NCBI GenBank assembly: GCA_002348095.1
Contig: DDYT01000065.1
Coordinates: 102,304-166,303, forward strand
Source of the DNA: Erysipelotrichaceae bacterium UBA2227
Lineage (GTDB): Bacteria; Bacillota_I; Bacilli_A; Erysipelotrichales; Erysipelotrichaceae
Direction: 5' to 3'
DNA length: 64,000 nucleotides
In this document: piece after piece, positions 48,556-59,657 of the stretch
Layout: every line of letters begins with the position of its first letter
How positions within the stretch are numbered: the stretch's first letter is position 1
The notes under the pieces: model-generated
Databases searched by the model: none
What the model was told of the DNA's origin: nothing
Seen by the model: the letters and a program-made list of their open reading frames with translations, nothing else
Translations under genes and position numbers: made by a program

Positions 48556-49985
48556 AAAGAGTTCGTGTGCGTTATGCACCTAGTCCGACCGGACATTTGC
48601 ATATCGGAAATGCGCGCACCGCATTATTTAATTATCTTTTTGCCAAACATTATGATGGGGATTTTGTATTGAGGATCGAAGATACCGATATTGAGCGGAA
48701 TGTAGAAGGCGGTGAAGAATCACAGCTCTACTATATGCATTGGCTGGGGATCGATCCGGACGAATCTCCTCAACACCCCGGAGCCTATGGGCCGTATCGT
48801 CAGATGGAGCGTTTGGATATCTATAAAAAACATACCGACTGGTTGATTGAACACGGGTTTGCATACAAGTGCTATTGCACTTCTCAAGAGTTAGATGAAG
48901 ATTATCAGAAACAAGTGGATGCCGGTCATGCATCGACCCGCTATAATCGCAAGTGTCTGCACTTAAGCAAAAAACAGCGCGAAGAAAACGATCAGCAGCA
49001 ACTGCCGTATACCGTCCGGATCCGTGTTCCGGAAAACGAAACGTATGCGTTTGAAGATATGATACGCGGGGAAGTATCCTTTGATTCCAAAGATATCGGT
49101 GATTGGGTGTTGGTAAAGGCCAACGGAATTCCGACATATAACTATGCTGTGGTGATTGATGATTACTTGATGGCGATCACGCATGTTTTTCGAGGTGAAG
49201 AACATCTTTCCAATACACCGAAACAGTTGATGTTATATCGTATGTTTGGTTGGGAAGAGCCGAAATTTGCTCACATGACCTTAATCGTCAATGAGCAACG
49301 CAAAAAACTGTCAAAGCGCGATAATTCAATCATGCAATATATGAGCCAATATAAAGAACTTGGCTATCTGCCTCAGGCTATGTTCAACTTTATGGCTTTG
49401 TTGGGGTGGTCTCCGGAATCAGAGCAGGAGATTTTCAGTCATGATGAACTGATCAGAGTATTTGATGAGAAGCGATTATCAAAGTCTCCTTCTATGTTTG
49501 ACAAGCAAAAACTGACTTGGGTCAATAACCGCTATATAAAGGAACTTCCGTTGTCAGAAGTTGTTGCCCTTTGCAAACCGTTTCTGGAAAAGGATTTTGA
49601 CATAAGCGAGCGAAGTGATGATTGGATAGAAAAACTGATTTCATTATTTCACGATCAATTATCTTACGGTCATCAAATCACTGAACTGGCCAGGTTGTTC
49701 TTTGATGCCCCTGCACAGCTTGAAGATGATGCAAAAGAAGCATTGGCATGGGAAACGACACCGCTGATCGCTAAGTCGTTCATCGAGCATCTGCCATTGG
49801 ATTGGTCAGTAGAAAATCTCAAGCTTACGATGGATGCAGTAAAAAATGAAACAAAAATCAAAGGGAAACCATTGTTTATGGGACTTCGTGCGGCTTTGAC
49901 CGGTCAGTGTCATGGACCGGACTTGATGAGCACTGTTTATTTGTTAGGAAAAGAAGAAGTAAGAAGACGGTTGGAGAATATTTAG
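48552..49985 (+). CDS. gltX: Glutamyl-tRNA synthetase
   Basis: This class I synthetase charges tRNA-Glu. The 477-residue protein has the HIGH motif in [27 protein letters not shown], and the KMSKS equivalent KKLSKRDN. In many Firmicutes it also charges tRNA-Gln for the amidotransferase route. It overlaps ispF. The HD-domain gene begins 20 nt after it. Confidence 0.95.
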   Translation: MKRVRVRYAPSPTGHLHIGNARTALFNYLFAKHYDGDFVLRIEDTDIERNVEGGEESQLYYMHWLGIDPDESPQHPGAYGPYRQMERLDIYKKHTDWLIEHGFAYKCYCTSQELDEDYQKQVDAGHASTRYNRKCLHLSKKQREENDQQQLPYTVRIRVPENETYAFEDMIRGEVSFDSKDIGDWVLVKANGIPTYNYAVVIDDYLMAITHVFRGEEHLSNTPKQLMLYRMFGWEEPKFAHMTLIVNEQRKKLSKRDNSIMQYMSQYKELGYLPQAMFNFMALLGWSPESEQEIFSHDELIRVFDEKRLSKSPSMFDKQKLTWVNNRYIKELPLSEVVALCKPFLEKDFDISERSDDWIEKLISLFHDQLSYGHQITELARLFFDAPAQLEDDAKEALAWETTPLIAKSFIEHLPLDWSVENLKLTMDAVKNETKIKGKPLFMGLRAALTGQCHGPDLMSTVYLLGKEEVRRRLENI

Positions 49986-50005
49986 TCCATTGGGGAGGTG
50001 GTCGT

Positions 50006-51244
50006 ATGTTTGAGCTGTTGGCAGAGAAGAAGGTCATGCGTGATCCGATTCATGAGTATATCCACATACATTACAAGGTCATTTGGGATAGTATTGATTC
50101 TCCGGAATTTCAGCGGTTACGAAGGATCCACCAATTGGGGCCGACATTTCAGGTATATCATACGGCGGAACACTCGCGGTTCTCTCATTCGCTGGGGGTC
50201 TATGAAATCGTCCGTCGGATGGTGGAAGAAGTTGAAGGGGTAAAAGATCATTTGAGCGAATTTGAGCAGGTCGCTGTCATGTTGGCAGGATTGCTTCATG
50301 ACCTCGGTCACGGGCCTTTCTCTCATGCTTTTGAGCTGATTCAAAATCATCACCATGAGTATTATACGGAGCAGATCCTGCTAAAAGACAGCAACATTCA
50401 TCACATCCTTGTTAAGGCAGATGTCAACTTGCCCAAAGCCGTGGCGGATATCATTGCGCACCGACACCCCAATAAGCTGCTTACTCAGATGATTTCCGGA
50501 CAGTTGGATGCCGACCGGATGGATTATCTGCTAAGAGATGCCTATTTTACCGGGACAAGTTACGGTCAGTTTGATTTAGAGCGGATCCTGCGCACGCTTC
50601 GTATTGCAGATGATAAACTCGTTGTTAAGGAAAGCGGTATTCATACCGTTGAAGATTACATTATGGCCCGTTACCACATGTACTGGCAAGTGTATTATCA
50701 TCCGGTATCGCGGAGTTTTGAGTCGGTGCTTACCAGTTTTTTCAGAAGGATGAAAGATTTATACAACCATAATCCGCTTTCATTAGCAGGATATGATATG
50801 TTTATCCCATTTCTGCGGGATGATGTTGTGAGCATTGAAGATTATGCGGCCATGGATGAGCCGGCGTTTATGTACGGAATGTCTCAGTGCAAAAAACACC
50901 CGGATAAAATTCTTGCGGATTTGGCAAGGCGGTTGCTGACTCGGGATTTGTTCGGTTATATGGATATCGACAATGAAAAATCCATTGCGGCAATGAAGAA
51001 AAAAGTTGAATCTTGCGGATTTGATACAGAGTATTACTTTACCGTCGATCGTGCGAAACAGCAACCGTATCAGCCTTATCGCGGCAAGGAAAGTTCATTG
51101 ATCTGGGTATTATTGAAAGACGGTCGGATCCGCGAGCTGTCGAATGTCTCTGTTATCGTCCAAGCCATTGTTAAAGGTGAGGATAAGAGTGATCAGAAAA
51201 TGTTTTTCCCCAAAACATGTATCGAGGTAAATCATGAACAATGA
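50006..51244 (+). CDS. HD-domain phosphohydrolase (YwfO-like)
   Basis: This metal-dependent hydrolase has 412 residues. It resembles B. subtilis YwfO and other dNTP triphosphohydrolase-like HD proteins: VMRDPIHEYIHI at the N-terminus, the QVYHTAEHSRFSHSLGV His cluster, the HD pair LLHDLGHGPFSHAFE, and HRHPNKLLTQMISGQLDADRMDYLL. A longer frame from 49907 runs into gltX; ATG 50006 with GGAGGTGG is the start. It overlaps the M24 peptidase by 11 nt. The substrate is probably a nucleotide (inferred). Confidence 0.9.
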   Translation: MFELLAEKKVMRDPIHEYIHIHYKVIWDSIDSPEFQRLRRIHQLGPTFQVYHTAEHSRFSHSLGVYEIVRRMVEEVEGVKDHLSEFEQVAVMLAGLLHDLGHGPFSHAFELIQNHHHEYYTEQILLKDSNIHHILVKADVNLPKAVADIIAHRHPNKLLTQMISGQLDADRMDYLLRDAYFTGTSYGQFDLERILRTLRIADDKLVVKESGIHTVEDYIMARYHMYWQVYYHPVSRSFESVLTSFFRRMKDLYNHNPLSLAGYDMFIPFLRDDVVSIEDYAAMDEPAFMYGMSQCKKHPDKILADLARRLLTRDLFGYMDIDNEKSIAAMKKKVESCGFDTEYYFTVDRAKQQPYQPYRGKESSLIWVLLKDGRIRELSNVSVIVQAIVKGEDKSDQKMFFPKTCIEVNHEQ

Positions 51245-52475
51245 GTTTAAACTGCGCAGAGAGCGTATTCTGGCTGAGCTGCCACTAAACAGTATGGTTT
51301 TATTATTTGCGGGAAAAGGAATAAAGCGTTCGGCTGATGCTGATTTTCCGTTTGTGGTCAATCGGAATTTTGCATATTTGACAAACATCGATGAGCCGGA
51401 AGCGGTTCTGATGATGGTTAAACTGAAGCATCGGATCTCGACAACACTGTTTGTCCGGGATATTGACTTGACATTGCAGAAATGGAACGGAAAGTATATG
51501 TCGGTCGAGCAGGCAAAAGATTTGAGTCAAATTGATTCGGTCATTTACTTGTCGGGCTTTGATGCGACCTTCATATCACAACTTACCCGGGCGGGGGTTG
51601 AACGGGTATATCTTGATCTCGAACGGCTGAATCTGACCGACCGACCGCTGGCTGGGGAGTTGTTTGCGAAGAAACTTAGAGAAACACATCCGGCGTTACC
51701 TATCAAGAACATCTATCCTACCATTGCTGCGATGCGAGCCGTTAAGTCTGATGATGAAGTTGAGAAAATCAAACAATGTGTTGAGGTAACCAATCAGGCA
51801 TTTAAGAGAATGGTTTCTCATACCAGAGCTTGTGCATTTGAATATGAGTTGCAGGCAGAGTTTGAGTATGAACTCAAACGGAATGGTGCATCGCCTGCTT
51901 TCGATATGATCGTTGCCGGCGGACAAAGAGCTACGGTTTTGCACTATGTTGAAAATAATGAATCATTAGCGGATGATGAGTTGGTACTATGCGATATGGG
52001 TGCTTCGATGCATTTGTATAATTCAGATATTACCCGAACTTTTCCGAAGTCGGGCAAGTTCACGGAGCGTCAGAAACAGTTGTATAATGTCGTCCTGGCA
52101 GCAATGGATGCAGTATTTGCCAAAATTCGTCCGGGGGTTACGTTGAAAGAACTGAATGATGTCGTAATCGATACTTATGAGCAGCAGTTAAAGGATATCG
52201 GACTGATTCAAAACAGAAGCGAGATTTCTCAATATTATTATCATGGAGTATCTCATTTCTTAGGACTGGATGTGCATGATGTCGGTCAGATCGAAAATAT
52301 GAGTTTGGTTGCGGGAAATGTAATCACGGTTGAACCCGGACTGTACATCGAAGCAGAAAAAATCGGCATTCGAATTGAAGACGATGTGCTTGTAACTGAA
52401 GAGGGATATCGAAACTTAAGTAAGGATATCATTAAATCAATTGATGAGATTGAAGCATTAATGAGTAACAGATAA
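51234..52475 (+). CDS. pepP: M24-family aminopeptidase P (Xaa-Pro aminopeptidase)
   Basis: PepP removes N-terminal residues before proline. The 413-residue protein has a creatinase-like N-domain and a pita-bread catalytic domain. Metal ligands are visible: LCDMGASMHLYNSDITRTF (two Asp), HGVSHFLGLDVHDVG (His), TVEPGLYIE (Glu) and GIRIEDDVLVT (Glu). It overlaps the HD gene and is followed by a strong terminator. Confidence 0.93.
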   Translation: MNNEFKLRRERILAELPLNSMVLLFAGKGIKRSADADFPFVVNRNFAYLTNIDEPEAVLMMVKLKHRISTTLFVRDIDLTLQKWNGKYMSVEQAKDLSQIDSVIYLSGFDATFISQLTRAGVERVYLDLERLNLTDRPLAGELFAKKLRETHPALPIKNIYPTIAAMRAVKSDDEVEKIKQCVEVTNQAFKRMVSHTRACAFEYELQAEFEYELKRNGASPAFDMIVAGGQRATVLHYVENNESLADDELVLCDMGASMHLYNSDITRTFPKSGKFTERQKQLYNVVLAAMDAVFAKIRPGVTLKELNDVVIDTYEQQLKDIGLIQNRSEISQYYYHGVSHFLGLDVHDVGQIENMSLVAGNVITVEPGLYIEAEKIGIRIEDDVLVTEEGYRNLSKDIIKSIDEIEALMSNR

Positions 52476-52495
52476 CTTGTTTCAAAACAGGAAGA

Positions 52496-52528
52496 AAATG
52501 TACATAAAAGTGTACATTTTTTTGTTTT
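52496..52528 (+). terminator. Terminator after pepP
   Basis: AAATGTACA (52496-52504) / TGTACATTT (52511-52519), then TTTT-G-TTTT. Confidence 0.85.
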
Positions 52529-52594
52529 CGACAAAAGGGATGTGTGTTTCTTAGAAGCAAGGATATGAATTCTTACGGAAACATGCTAATTCTC

Positions 52595-52622
52595 TTGACA
52601 AACATTGACGTTTCTATATAAT
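52595..52622 (+). promoter_or_regulatory. Promoter of ywiB-argS
   Basis: TTGACA (52595-52600), 16 nt spacer, TATAAT (52617-52622). Consensus hexamers. Confidence 0.85.
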
Positions 52623-52643
52623 TCAAGAAGAAAAAGGTATGAT

Positions 52644-53063
52644 ATGAAACACTTGCATCCTGTCATCTGCAGAGTATCGCGTAAATCTGTTTCAGATGGT
52701 AAAAGCGAAGTCATTCATTTGGGCAAAGCGTATCTGTCCCAGTTTTCTGACGGGATTCTCTTGGTTTATCATGAGTCAGCCAACGATGAAAATTGTAAGG
52801 TTACGTTGGAGGTCAATGATGGAATCATTACTTGCCTTCGTCAAGGAGAGGCTGTCACATCATGTACGTGGCAACACCTTGCGCCTACTTCAATTTCCGT
52901 GAAGTCAAGTTTCGGTCAACATCTTTTTGAAGTCATGACACATCTGGTCATCGTTGAAAAAGATATGGTTTTTGTCGATTATGACTTGATGGTCGATGCA
53001 GATGTAATCGATCGTATTGAAATGAAGTGGGAGATTAAGGAGGATGTTCATGAATCAAATTGA
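52644..53063 (+). CDS. ywiB: DUF1934 protein (YwiB-like)
   Basis: The 139-residue cytoplasmic protein has a beta-barrel appearance typical of DUF1934 (YwiB): SDGKSEVIHLGKAYL, GILLVYHES, a central VTLEVNDGIITCLRQGE and the C-terminal VDYDLMVDADVIDRIEMKWE. It sits just before argS, as in B. subtilis. ATG 52644 has AAAGGT. It overlaps argS by 14 nt. Confidence 0.85.
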   Translation: MKHLHPVICRVSRKSVSDGKSEVIHLGKAYLSQFSDGILLVYHESANDENCKVTLEVNDGIITCLRQGEAVTSCTWQHLAPTSISVKSSFGQHLFEVMTHLVIVEKDMVFVDYDLMVDADVIDRIEMKWEIKEDVHESN

Positions 53064-54696
53064 ACTAAATTTGAAAGCGATGATTCAGTCGGCCGCAAAA
53101 GGTGTGTTTGATGTGGAATTGACGTTGGAAGATATCGTTATAGAATTGCCTAAAGACAAGGCGCATGGAGATTATGCGACCAATGTGGCGATGCGTCTGA
53201 CACGAATTCTGAAGAAGAGCCCCAAGGACATTGCAACTGCGCTTTTGGAAGGTTTTGACCATGCGATGGCAGATGTTGAGAAGGCTGAGATAGCAGGGCC
53301 GGGATTCATCAACTTCTTTATTTTGAAAGGCTCACTGGCACAACTGATCGGTAAGATCATCGAAGCCGGGGATGAATATGGGAAATCAGATTTCGGACAA
53401 GGACTGAAGGTCAATGTCGAATATGTCTCTGCCAACCCGACCGGAGATTTGCATCCGGGACATGCCCGCGGTGCGGCGATTGGGGATGCGGTTACCCGAA
53501 TCATGAAGTTCGCCGGTTATGATGTGACCAGGGAGTTTTATGTTAATGATGCCGGAAATCAAATCAACAATATGGCCTTATCGTTACAGGCCCGTTACTA
53601 TCAGGCATGTGGAATCGACTTGCCAATGCCTCAGGATGGATATTTCGGTAAGGATCTTATTGAAATCGCCGCAACACTGAAATCTGAGATCGGCGAGGGA
53701 ATGTCTAAGGAAGATCCTTCGACCAATGTTCCGTTTTTTAAAGAATATGGTTTGAAGGCTGAACTTCAGAAGCTTAAGGACGACTTGGCGCTCTTTCGGG
53801 TCGAGTTTGATGTATATACTTCAGAGCAGAGCATTTACGATCGAGGTTTGGTTGAGAAAGCATTAAAACAACTGACAGATAACGGCATGACCTATATCCA
53901 TGAGGATGCGGTTTGGTTAAAGACGATGCAGTTTGGTGATGACAAGGATCGCGTTTTGGTACGTGGGAATGGTTTATACACATATCTGATGCCTGACATC
54001 GCTTATCACTTGAATAAGAAAGATCGCGGTTTCAAAAAACTGGTTGATTTCTTAGGTGCTGACCATCACGGATATATCATGCGTTTAAAAGCGGCAATTC
54101 AAGCGTTGGGCTATCCGGCGCAAGACTTGGATGTTGATATTATCCAGATGGCACGGATGATCAAGGATGGTGAAGAATTCAAGATGTCAAAACGCACGGG
54201 TAAGGCCGTTGCACTTAAAGATCTTATTGAGACAGCCGGTGTCGATGCAATACGTTATTACTTTGTTTCACGTGCAGCAGATACTCATATGGACTTGGAT
54301 TTGGATATGGCTACCAAGCAATCCAACGAAAACCCAGTCTATTATGCACAATATGCCCATGCCCGATTGTGTTCAATTTTACGCCAGCAAGAAAAAATCA
54401 CGCCAGCGAATCATTTTGAGTTGATTAATCACGAAAAAGAAGTAGAATTATTAAAGCAGTTAAATGAATTTCCATCCGTGGTTGCAGATAGCGCAAATAC
54501 GCGTCAGCCGCATAAGTTATGTAATTACATTCAAAGACTTGCACAATTGTTCCATAGTTTCTATAATGAGTGCTATGTATTGGATATGGGAAATCCGCAA
54601 TTATCCGCACAACGTTTAGCTTTGGTCAAGGCAGTTCAAATCACATTGCACAACGCCTTGAATTTGATTGGCGTTGAGCCTGTAGAACGCATGTAG
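53050..54696 (+). CDS. argS: Arginyl-tRNA synthetase
   Basis: ArgRS is a class I synthetase. The 548-residue protein has the N-terminal Add1 domain, HIGH-like SANPTGDLHPGHARGAAIGD, VDFLGADHHGYIMRLKA, KMSK region FKMSKRTGKAV and an anticodon-binding C-domain ending LNLIGVEPVERM. An ATG at 53044 also fits but touches the AAGGAGG site (53037-53043); ATG 53050 is 6 nt from it and is preferred. Confidence 0.95.
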   Translation: MNQIELNLKAMIQSAAKGVFDVELTLEDIVIELPKDKAHGDYATNVAMRLTRILKKSPKDIATALLEGFDHAMADVEKAEIAGPGFINFFILKGSLAQLIGKIIEAGDEYGKSDFGQGLKVNVEYVSANPTGDLHPGHARGAAIGDAVTRIMKFAGYDVTREFYVNDAGNQINNMALSLQARYYQACGIDLPMPQDGYFGKDLIEIAATLKSEIGEGMSKEDPSTNVPFFKEYGLKAELQKLKDDLALFRVEFDVYTSEQSIYDRGLVEKALKQLTDNGMTYIHEDAVWLKTMQFGDDKDRVLVRGNGLYTYLMPDIAYHLNKKDRGFKKLVDFLGADHHGYIMRLKAAIQALGYPAQDLDVDIIQMARMIKDGEEFKMSKRTGKAVALKDLIETAGVDAIRYYFVSRAADTHMDLDLDMATKQSNENPVYYAQYAHARLCSILRQQEKITPANHFELINHEKEVELLKQLNEFPSVVADSANTRQPHKLCNYIQRLAQLFHSFYNECYVLDMGNPQLSAQRLALVKAVQITLHNALNLIGVEPVERM

Positions 54697-54713
54697 TCAA
54701 GGGGAGGATAACG

Positions 54714-55076
54714 ATGAGTAATAAGTCAATGACAGATATCGCATATGAGTATATGCAAAATAAAAATGGTGTTCCTTTTACGGTTCTGTGGTCTGAAGTC
54801 TGTACCCGGTTGGCATTTACACAGACACAAGCCGAAAACAAAATCGCTCAGTTTTATTCGGCGATGATGTTGGATACCCGTTTTACGGCACTGCCGGATA
54901 ATAAATGGGATCTACGCAAGAACTATAAGTATAAAGAAACGCATTTTGATACCAGTTCGATTCTGATCGACGATGATGTCGATTTTGATGATGAGACGAG
55001 CGAGGATTCGGAAGAAGTTGAGGAAGATGAAGACTATGATGGATATGTCGATGAAATCGAAGAGGAGACTTTCTGA
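54714..55076 (+). CDS. rpoE: DNA-directed RNA polymerase delta subunit
   Basis: RpoE is specific to Firmicutes and speeds RNA polymerase recycling. The 120-residue protein has an N-terminal HARE-HTH domain (TDIAYEYMQNKNGVPFTVLW through DNKWDLR) and a highly acidic, disordered tail rich in Asp/Glu (residues about 80-120). It lies just upstream of pyrG, as in Bacillus. Confidence 0.93.
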   Translation: MSNKSMTDIAYEYMQNKNGVPFTVLWSEVCTRLAFTQTQAENKIAQFYSAMMLDTRFTALPDNKWDLRKNYKYKETHFDTSSILIDDDVDFDDETSEDSEEVEEDEDYDGYVDEIEEETF

Positions 55077-55082
55077 TTTTTC

Positions 55083-55160
55083 TTGAAACGACGTGTTCCT
55101 TCTGTTAGAATAATAAAGGGCAGAGCGTCCCCTGGTTTTAGGGGGCGCTTTTTATTTTTA
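55083..55160 (+). promoter_or_regulatory. pyrG promoter and attenuator leader (GGGC start, CTP-sensing type)
   Basis: TTGAAA (55083-55088), 17 nt, TAGAAT (55106-55111); the transcript would start at 55118 with GGGC. A terminator follows: AGCGTCCCCT (55124-55133) / AGGGGGCGCT (55140-55149), then TTTTTATTTTT. In B. subtilis pyrG, low CTP stalls polymerase at C4 of GGGC and extra Gs are added; these pair with the pyrimidine-rich 5' arm and block termination. The CCCC arm here suits that mechanism. Confidence 0.8.
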
Positions 55161-55166
55161 TTTTAA

Positions 55167-56795
<1,629 letters not shown>

Positions 56796-56819
56796 TGTGT
56801 GATAAAGGAGGATTACAAG

Positions 56820-57755
56820 ATGGGTTTAGTATCTACAAAAGAAATGTTTAAGAAAGCCTATGAAGGCGGTTATGCAATCGGTGCTTTCAATGTGAACAAC
56901 ATGGAAATCATTCAGGCAATTGTCGAAGCGGCCAATGAGTTGAAGTCTCCGGTCATTTTGCAGGTTTCCTCAGGTGCACGGAAATATGCAAATCCGACGT
57001 ATCTGAAGAAGCTGGTTGAGGCTGCCGTATTGGAAAGTGATATTCCGATCGCTCTGCATTTGGATCATGGCGATACGTTCGAATTATGTAAGCAGTGCAT
57101 AGATTCCGGATTTACGTCAGTGATGATTGATGGATCTCACTTGCCGTATGAAGAAAACGTTGCATTAACGCGTAAAGTCGTTGAATATGCCCATGCACAC
57201 GGAGTGACCGTTGAGGGTGAATTGGGTCAGTTGGCCGGGGTTGAGGATGATGTCAATGTATCCGATGAGGATGCGCATTACACCAATCCGGATCAGGTGG
57301 AAGATTTCGTAAATCGGACCGGTGTGGATTCGCTTGCGATTGCGATCGGCACCAGCCATGGAGCTTTTAAATTTAAGCCTGGGCAAGAACCGAAACTTCG
57401 TTTTGACATTCTGGAAGAAATCGAGCGCCGTTTACCGGAGTTTCCGATCGTATTGCATGGTGCTTCAAGTGTTTCCCAGGAATACGTAAAAATCATCAAT
57501 GAAAACGGCGGAAAGTTGGAAGATGCAATTGGAATTCCGGAGGAAATGTTGCGTCAGGCTGCCAAATCAGCAGTCTGCAAGATCAACATTGACTCGGATT
57601 TGCGTTTGGCTATGACAGCCGGTATTCGCGAAGTGTTCAATGCCAAGCCGGGATTGTTTGATCCGCGCGGTTATCTGACACAAGGCCGTAAGTATATCAA
57701 AGAATTGGTATCCCATAAAATCAAAACGGTTTTGGGGAGCGAAGGTAAAGCGTAA
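56820..57755 (+). CDS. fba: Class II fructose-bisphosphate aldolase
   Basis: Fba is a zinc-dependent glycolytic aldolase. The 311-residue protein has YAIGAFNVNNMEIIQAIVEA, the zinc-binding HLDHGDTFE, MIDGSHLPYEENV, VEGELGQLAGVEDDV, the GTSHGAFKF His and VLHGASSV. ATG 56820 follows AAAGGAGGA; a GTG at 56799 is unlikely. It is close behind pyrG (24 nt), so both may be in one transcript. Confidence 0.96.
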   Translation: MGLVSTKEMFKKAYEGGYAIGAFNVNNMEIIQAIVEAANELKSPVILQVSSGARKYANPTYLKKLVEAAVLESDIPIALHLDHGDTFELCKQCIDSGFTSVMIDGSHLPYEENVALTRKVVEYAHAHGVTVEGELGQLAGVEDDVNVSDEDAHYTNPDQVEDFVNRTGVDSLAIAIGTSHGAFKFKPGQEPKLRFDILEEIERRLPEFPIVLHGASSVSQEYVKIINENGGKLEDAIGIPEEMLRQAAKSAVCKINIDSDLRLAMTAGIREVFNAKPGLFDPRGYLTQGRKYIKELVSHKIKTVLGSEGKA

Positions 57756-57758
57756 TCG

Positions 57759-57790
57759 AAGTTGCCCCTTGGGCAACTTTTTGTTTTTGA
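57759..57790 (+). terminator. Terminator after fba
   Basis: AAGTTGCCC-cttg-GGGCAACTT (with a central CC/GG), followed by TTTTGTTTTT. Confidence 0.88.
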
Positions 57791-57851
57791 AAGAGTTTTG
57801 TGTTTTGTATCAGTTTTTGGTAAAATGAGGGTACGAAAAAGAGGGTGCGAT

Positions 57852-59114
57852 ATGGAAGAAGTTATTAAAATCAAAGGTGGCCATAAGTTAAACGGGAAAG
57901 TACGGATCAGCGGTTCAAAGAACGCAACCGTGGCATTAATTCCGGCGGCGATCTTAGCGTCTCGAGGACCTGTGACGATTATCGGTGTTCCTGACATTTC
58001 AGATGTTGCTTCACTTTCTGATTTATTGCGAGAACTTAATGTTACAGTCATACAGAAGTCTCAGGATCATATCGTGATTGATCCCAGTGAGATGTACAAT
58101 AAGCCTCTTGAAACACAGGCGGTGACCAAACTGCGCGCTTCATATTATTTTATGGGAGCACTTTTAGGGAAGTATAAAGAAGTAAAGATGAAAATGCCTG
58201 GGGGTTGTTATCTCGGTCCACGCCCGATCGATCTGCATTTGAAGGGATTTGAAGCTTTGGGAGCTACCATTGAATACACTCAGGGGAGTTATCATATTCA
58301 TGCGGATCAGTTGGTGGGAGCTAAGATATTTTTGGATATATCATCGGTGGGAGCTACGATCAATATCATGATGGCTGCTGTTTATGCCAAGGGCAGAACG
58401 ACCATTGAAAATGCAGCAAAAGAACCGGAAATCATTGATGTGGCTACGATGCTGAATAAGATGGGTGCGCACATTCGCGGAGCAGGGACTAATGTTATCA
58501 CCATTGACGGTGTGGAAGAACTGTCCGGTTGCTTCCATGAGATCATCCCTGATCGAATTGAAGCCGGGACGTTTATCATCATGGCGGCAGCTGCAGCCCA
58601 GGAAATGATCATCGAGAATATCATTCCACAGCATTTAGAGTCTTTATTGTCCAAACTTCAGGAAATGGGAGTGGACATGGATGTTGAGGTCGATAAAGTG
58701 ACGATCCGTGGCGGTAATGAACTTGTCGGTGTCGACATCAAAACATTACCCTACCCCGGGTTTGCCACGGATTTACAACAACCGTTAACACCATTGCTCA
58801 CGCAGGCCAAAGGTGAGTCGACAATCAAAGAAACGATTTATACCGAGCGTTTCAAGCATTGTGTCGAATTACAACGAATGAGCGCGAACATCGACTTATC
58901 AACTGCCAAGGCTACGATCAAAGGACCGACAAAATTGTATGGAGACATCGTTACAGCGACTGATTTGCGATGTGGGGCATCCCTGGTCATTGCCGGATTG
59001 ATTGCGGAAGGTATCACTGAGATCCATGAGGTTTATCATATAGATCGCGGTTATGATGATTTGGATGGAAAACTTAAGAAGCTGGGGGCTGTTATCTGGC
59101 GGGAAGTAGCATAA
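57852..59114 (+). CDS. murA: UDP-N-acetylglucosamine 1-carboxyvinyltransferase
   Basis: MurA commits UDP-GlcNAc to peptidoglycan synthesis; it is the fosfomycin target. The 420-residue protein has [13 protein letters not shown] and the active-site loop [17 protein letters not shown], with the catalytic Cys present (so predicted fosfomycin-sensitive), plus [16 protein letters not shown] and [16 protein letters not shown] 57852 follows GAGGG. A TTGTGT-17-TAAAAT promoter (57798-57826) lies between the fba terminator and the gene. Confidence 0.95.
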   Translation: MEEVIKIKGGHKLNGKVRISGSKNATVALIPAAILASRGPVTIIGVPDISDVASLSDLLRELNVTVIQKSQDHIVIDPSEMYNKPLETQAVTKLRASYYFMGALLGKYKEVKMKMPGGCYLGPRPIDLHLKGFEALGATIEYTQGSYHIHADQLVGAKIFLDISSVGATINIMMAAVYAKGRTTIENAAKEPEIIDVATMLNKMGAHIRGAGTNVITIDGVEELSGCFHEIIPDRIEAGTFIIMAAAAAQEMIIENIIPQHLESLLSKLQEMGVDMDVEVDKVTIRGGNELVGVDIKTLPYPGFATDLQQPLTPLLTQAKGESTIKETIYTERFKHCVELQRMSANIDLSTAKATIKGPTKLYGDIVTATDLRCGASLVIAGLIAEGITEIHEVYHIDRGYDDLDGKLKKLGAVIWREVA

Positions 59115-59163
59115 GCCGTGAAATATTTCCTTGATGGGGGTACAATGTCATCGAGGTGAGTGT

Positions 59164-59637
59164 ATGAATAACAAGCAGGTTGAAATTATTATCCAGTCGA
59201 TGAGCGTCGATCAACTATCTGAGTATCTGAAAGAGTCTTTTTGTGAGCCAATGAGGATCATCAAAGAAAATATACATCGTGGGTTAAAGCCGATGCAATT
59301 GCCGCTCAAGGATGAAAACGTTGAAGATATCAAGAAAATGTTTTTGAAATATGAAATGACGATCGACAGTAATCTGAAGATTGAAGAAATTTTAATGCCA
59401 GTCATTCAGTCGGTATCCAAACTCTCCGCTGATCAGCGACTGACTGTTAAGTCGATTTTGGCTGATTGTTCAAAAGGACACCAAAAAGAACTTTCTGTAG
59501 CTCAGTCCTTACGAGATTCTCTGGGCAGTGCTTCTTGTGAAGTATATGATCTGATCCGGCAATTAACTTATAAAACGGATGATCGCATTGACATTTACAA
59601 CAATTATTTAGTAGACTTAATCGAAGAGAATGATTAA
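59164..59637 (+). CDS. Small helical protein of unknown function
   Basis: I do not recognise this protein (157 residues). It appears all-helical and soluble, acidic overall, with no signal peptide. Notable segments are MSVDQLSEYLKESFCEPMRI, KLSADQRLTVKSILADCSKG and the C-terminal YDLIRQLTYKTDDRIDIYNN. It has a GAGGTGA ribosome site 5 nt upstream. Its last codons and stop are part of a strong terminator that separates it from the PfoR-like gene, so the two may be linked by read-through. Confidence 0.7.
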   Translation: MNNKQVEIIIQSMSVDQLSEYLKESFCEPMRIIKENIHRGLKPMQLPLKDENVEDIKKMFLKYEMTIDSNLKIEEILMPVIQSVSKLSADQRLTVKSILADCSKGHQKELSVAQSLRDSLGSASCEVYDLIRQLTYKTDDRIDIYNNYLVDLIEEND

Positions 59638-59647
59638 GTCTTTTTTT
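59614..59647 (+). terminator. Terminator overlapping the stop codon, just before the PfoR-like gene
   Basis: GACTTAATC (59614-59622) / GATTAAGTC (59632-59640), then seven Ts. The TAA stop (59635-59637) is inside the 3' arm. The next gene's CGGAGGA ribosome site begins right after the T-run, leaving no room for a separate promoter. Confidence 0.88.
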
Positions 59648-59657
59648 CGGAGGAAAC

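Noticed and set aside
48628..49137. A 169-codon minus-strand frame inside gltX
   Set aside because: Fully contained antisense to a certain synthetase gene with no supporting signals.
54268..54283. A parS-like TGTTTCACGTGCAGCA in argS
   Set aside because: Two mismatches in the right half-site break the palindrome; it is explained as coding sequence for a conserved FVSRAADTH segment.
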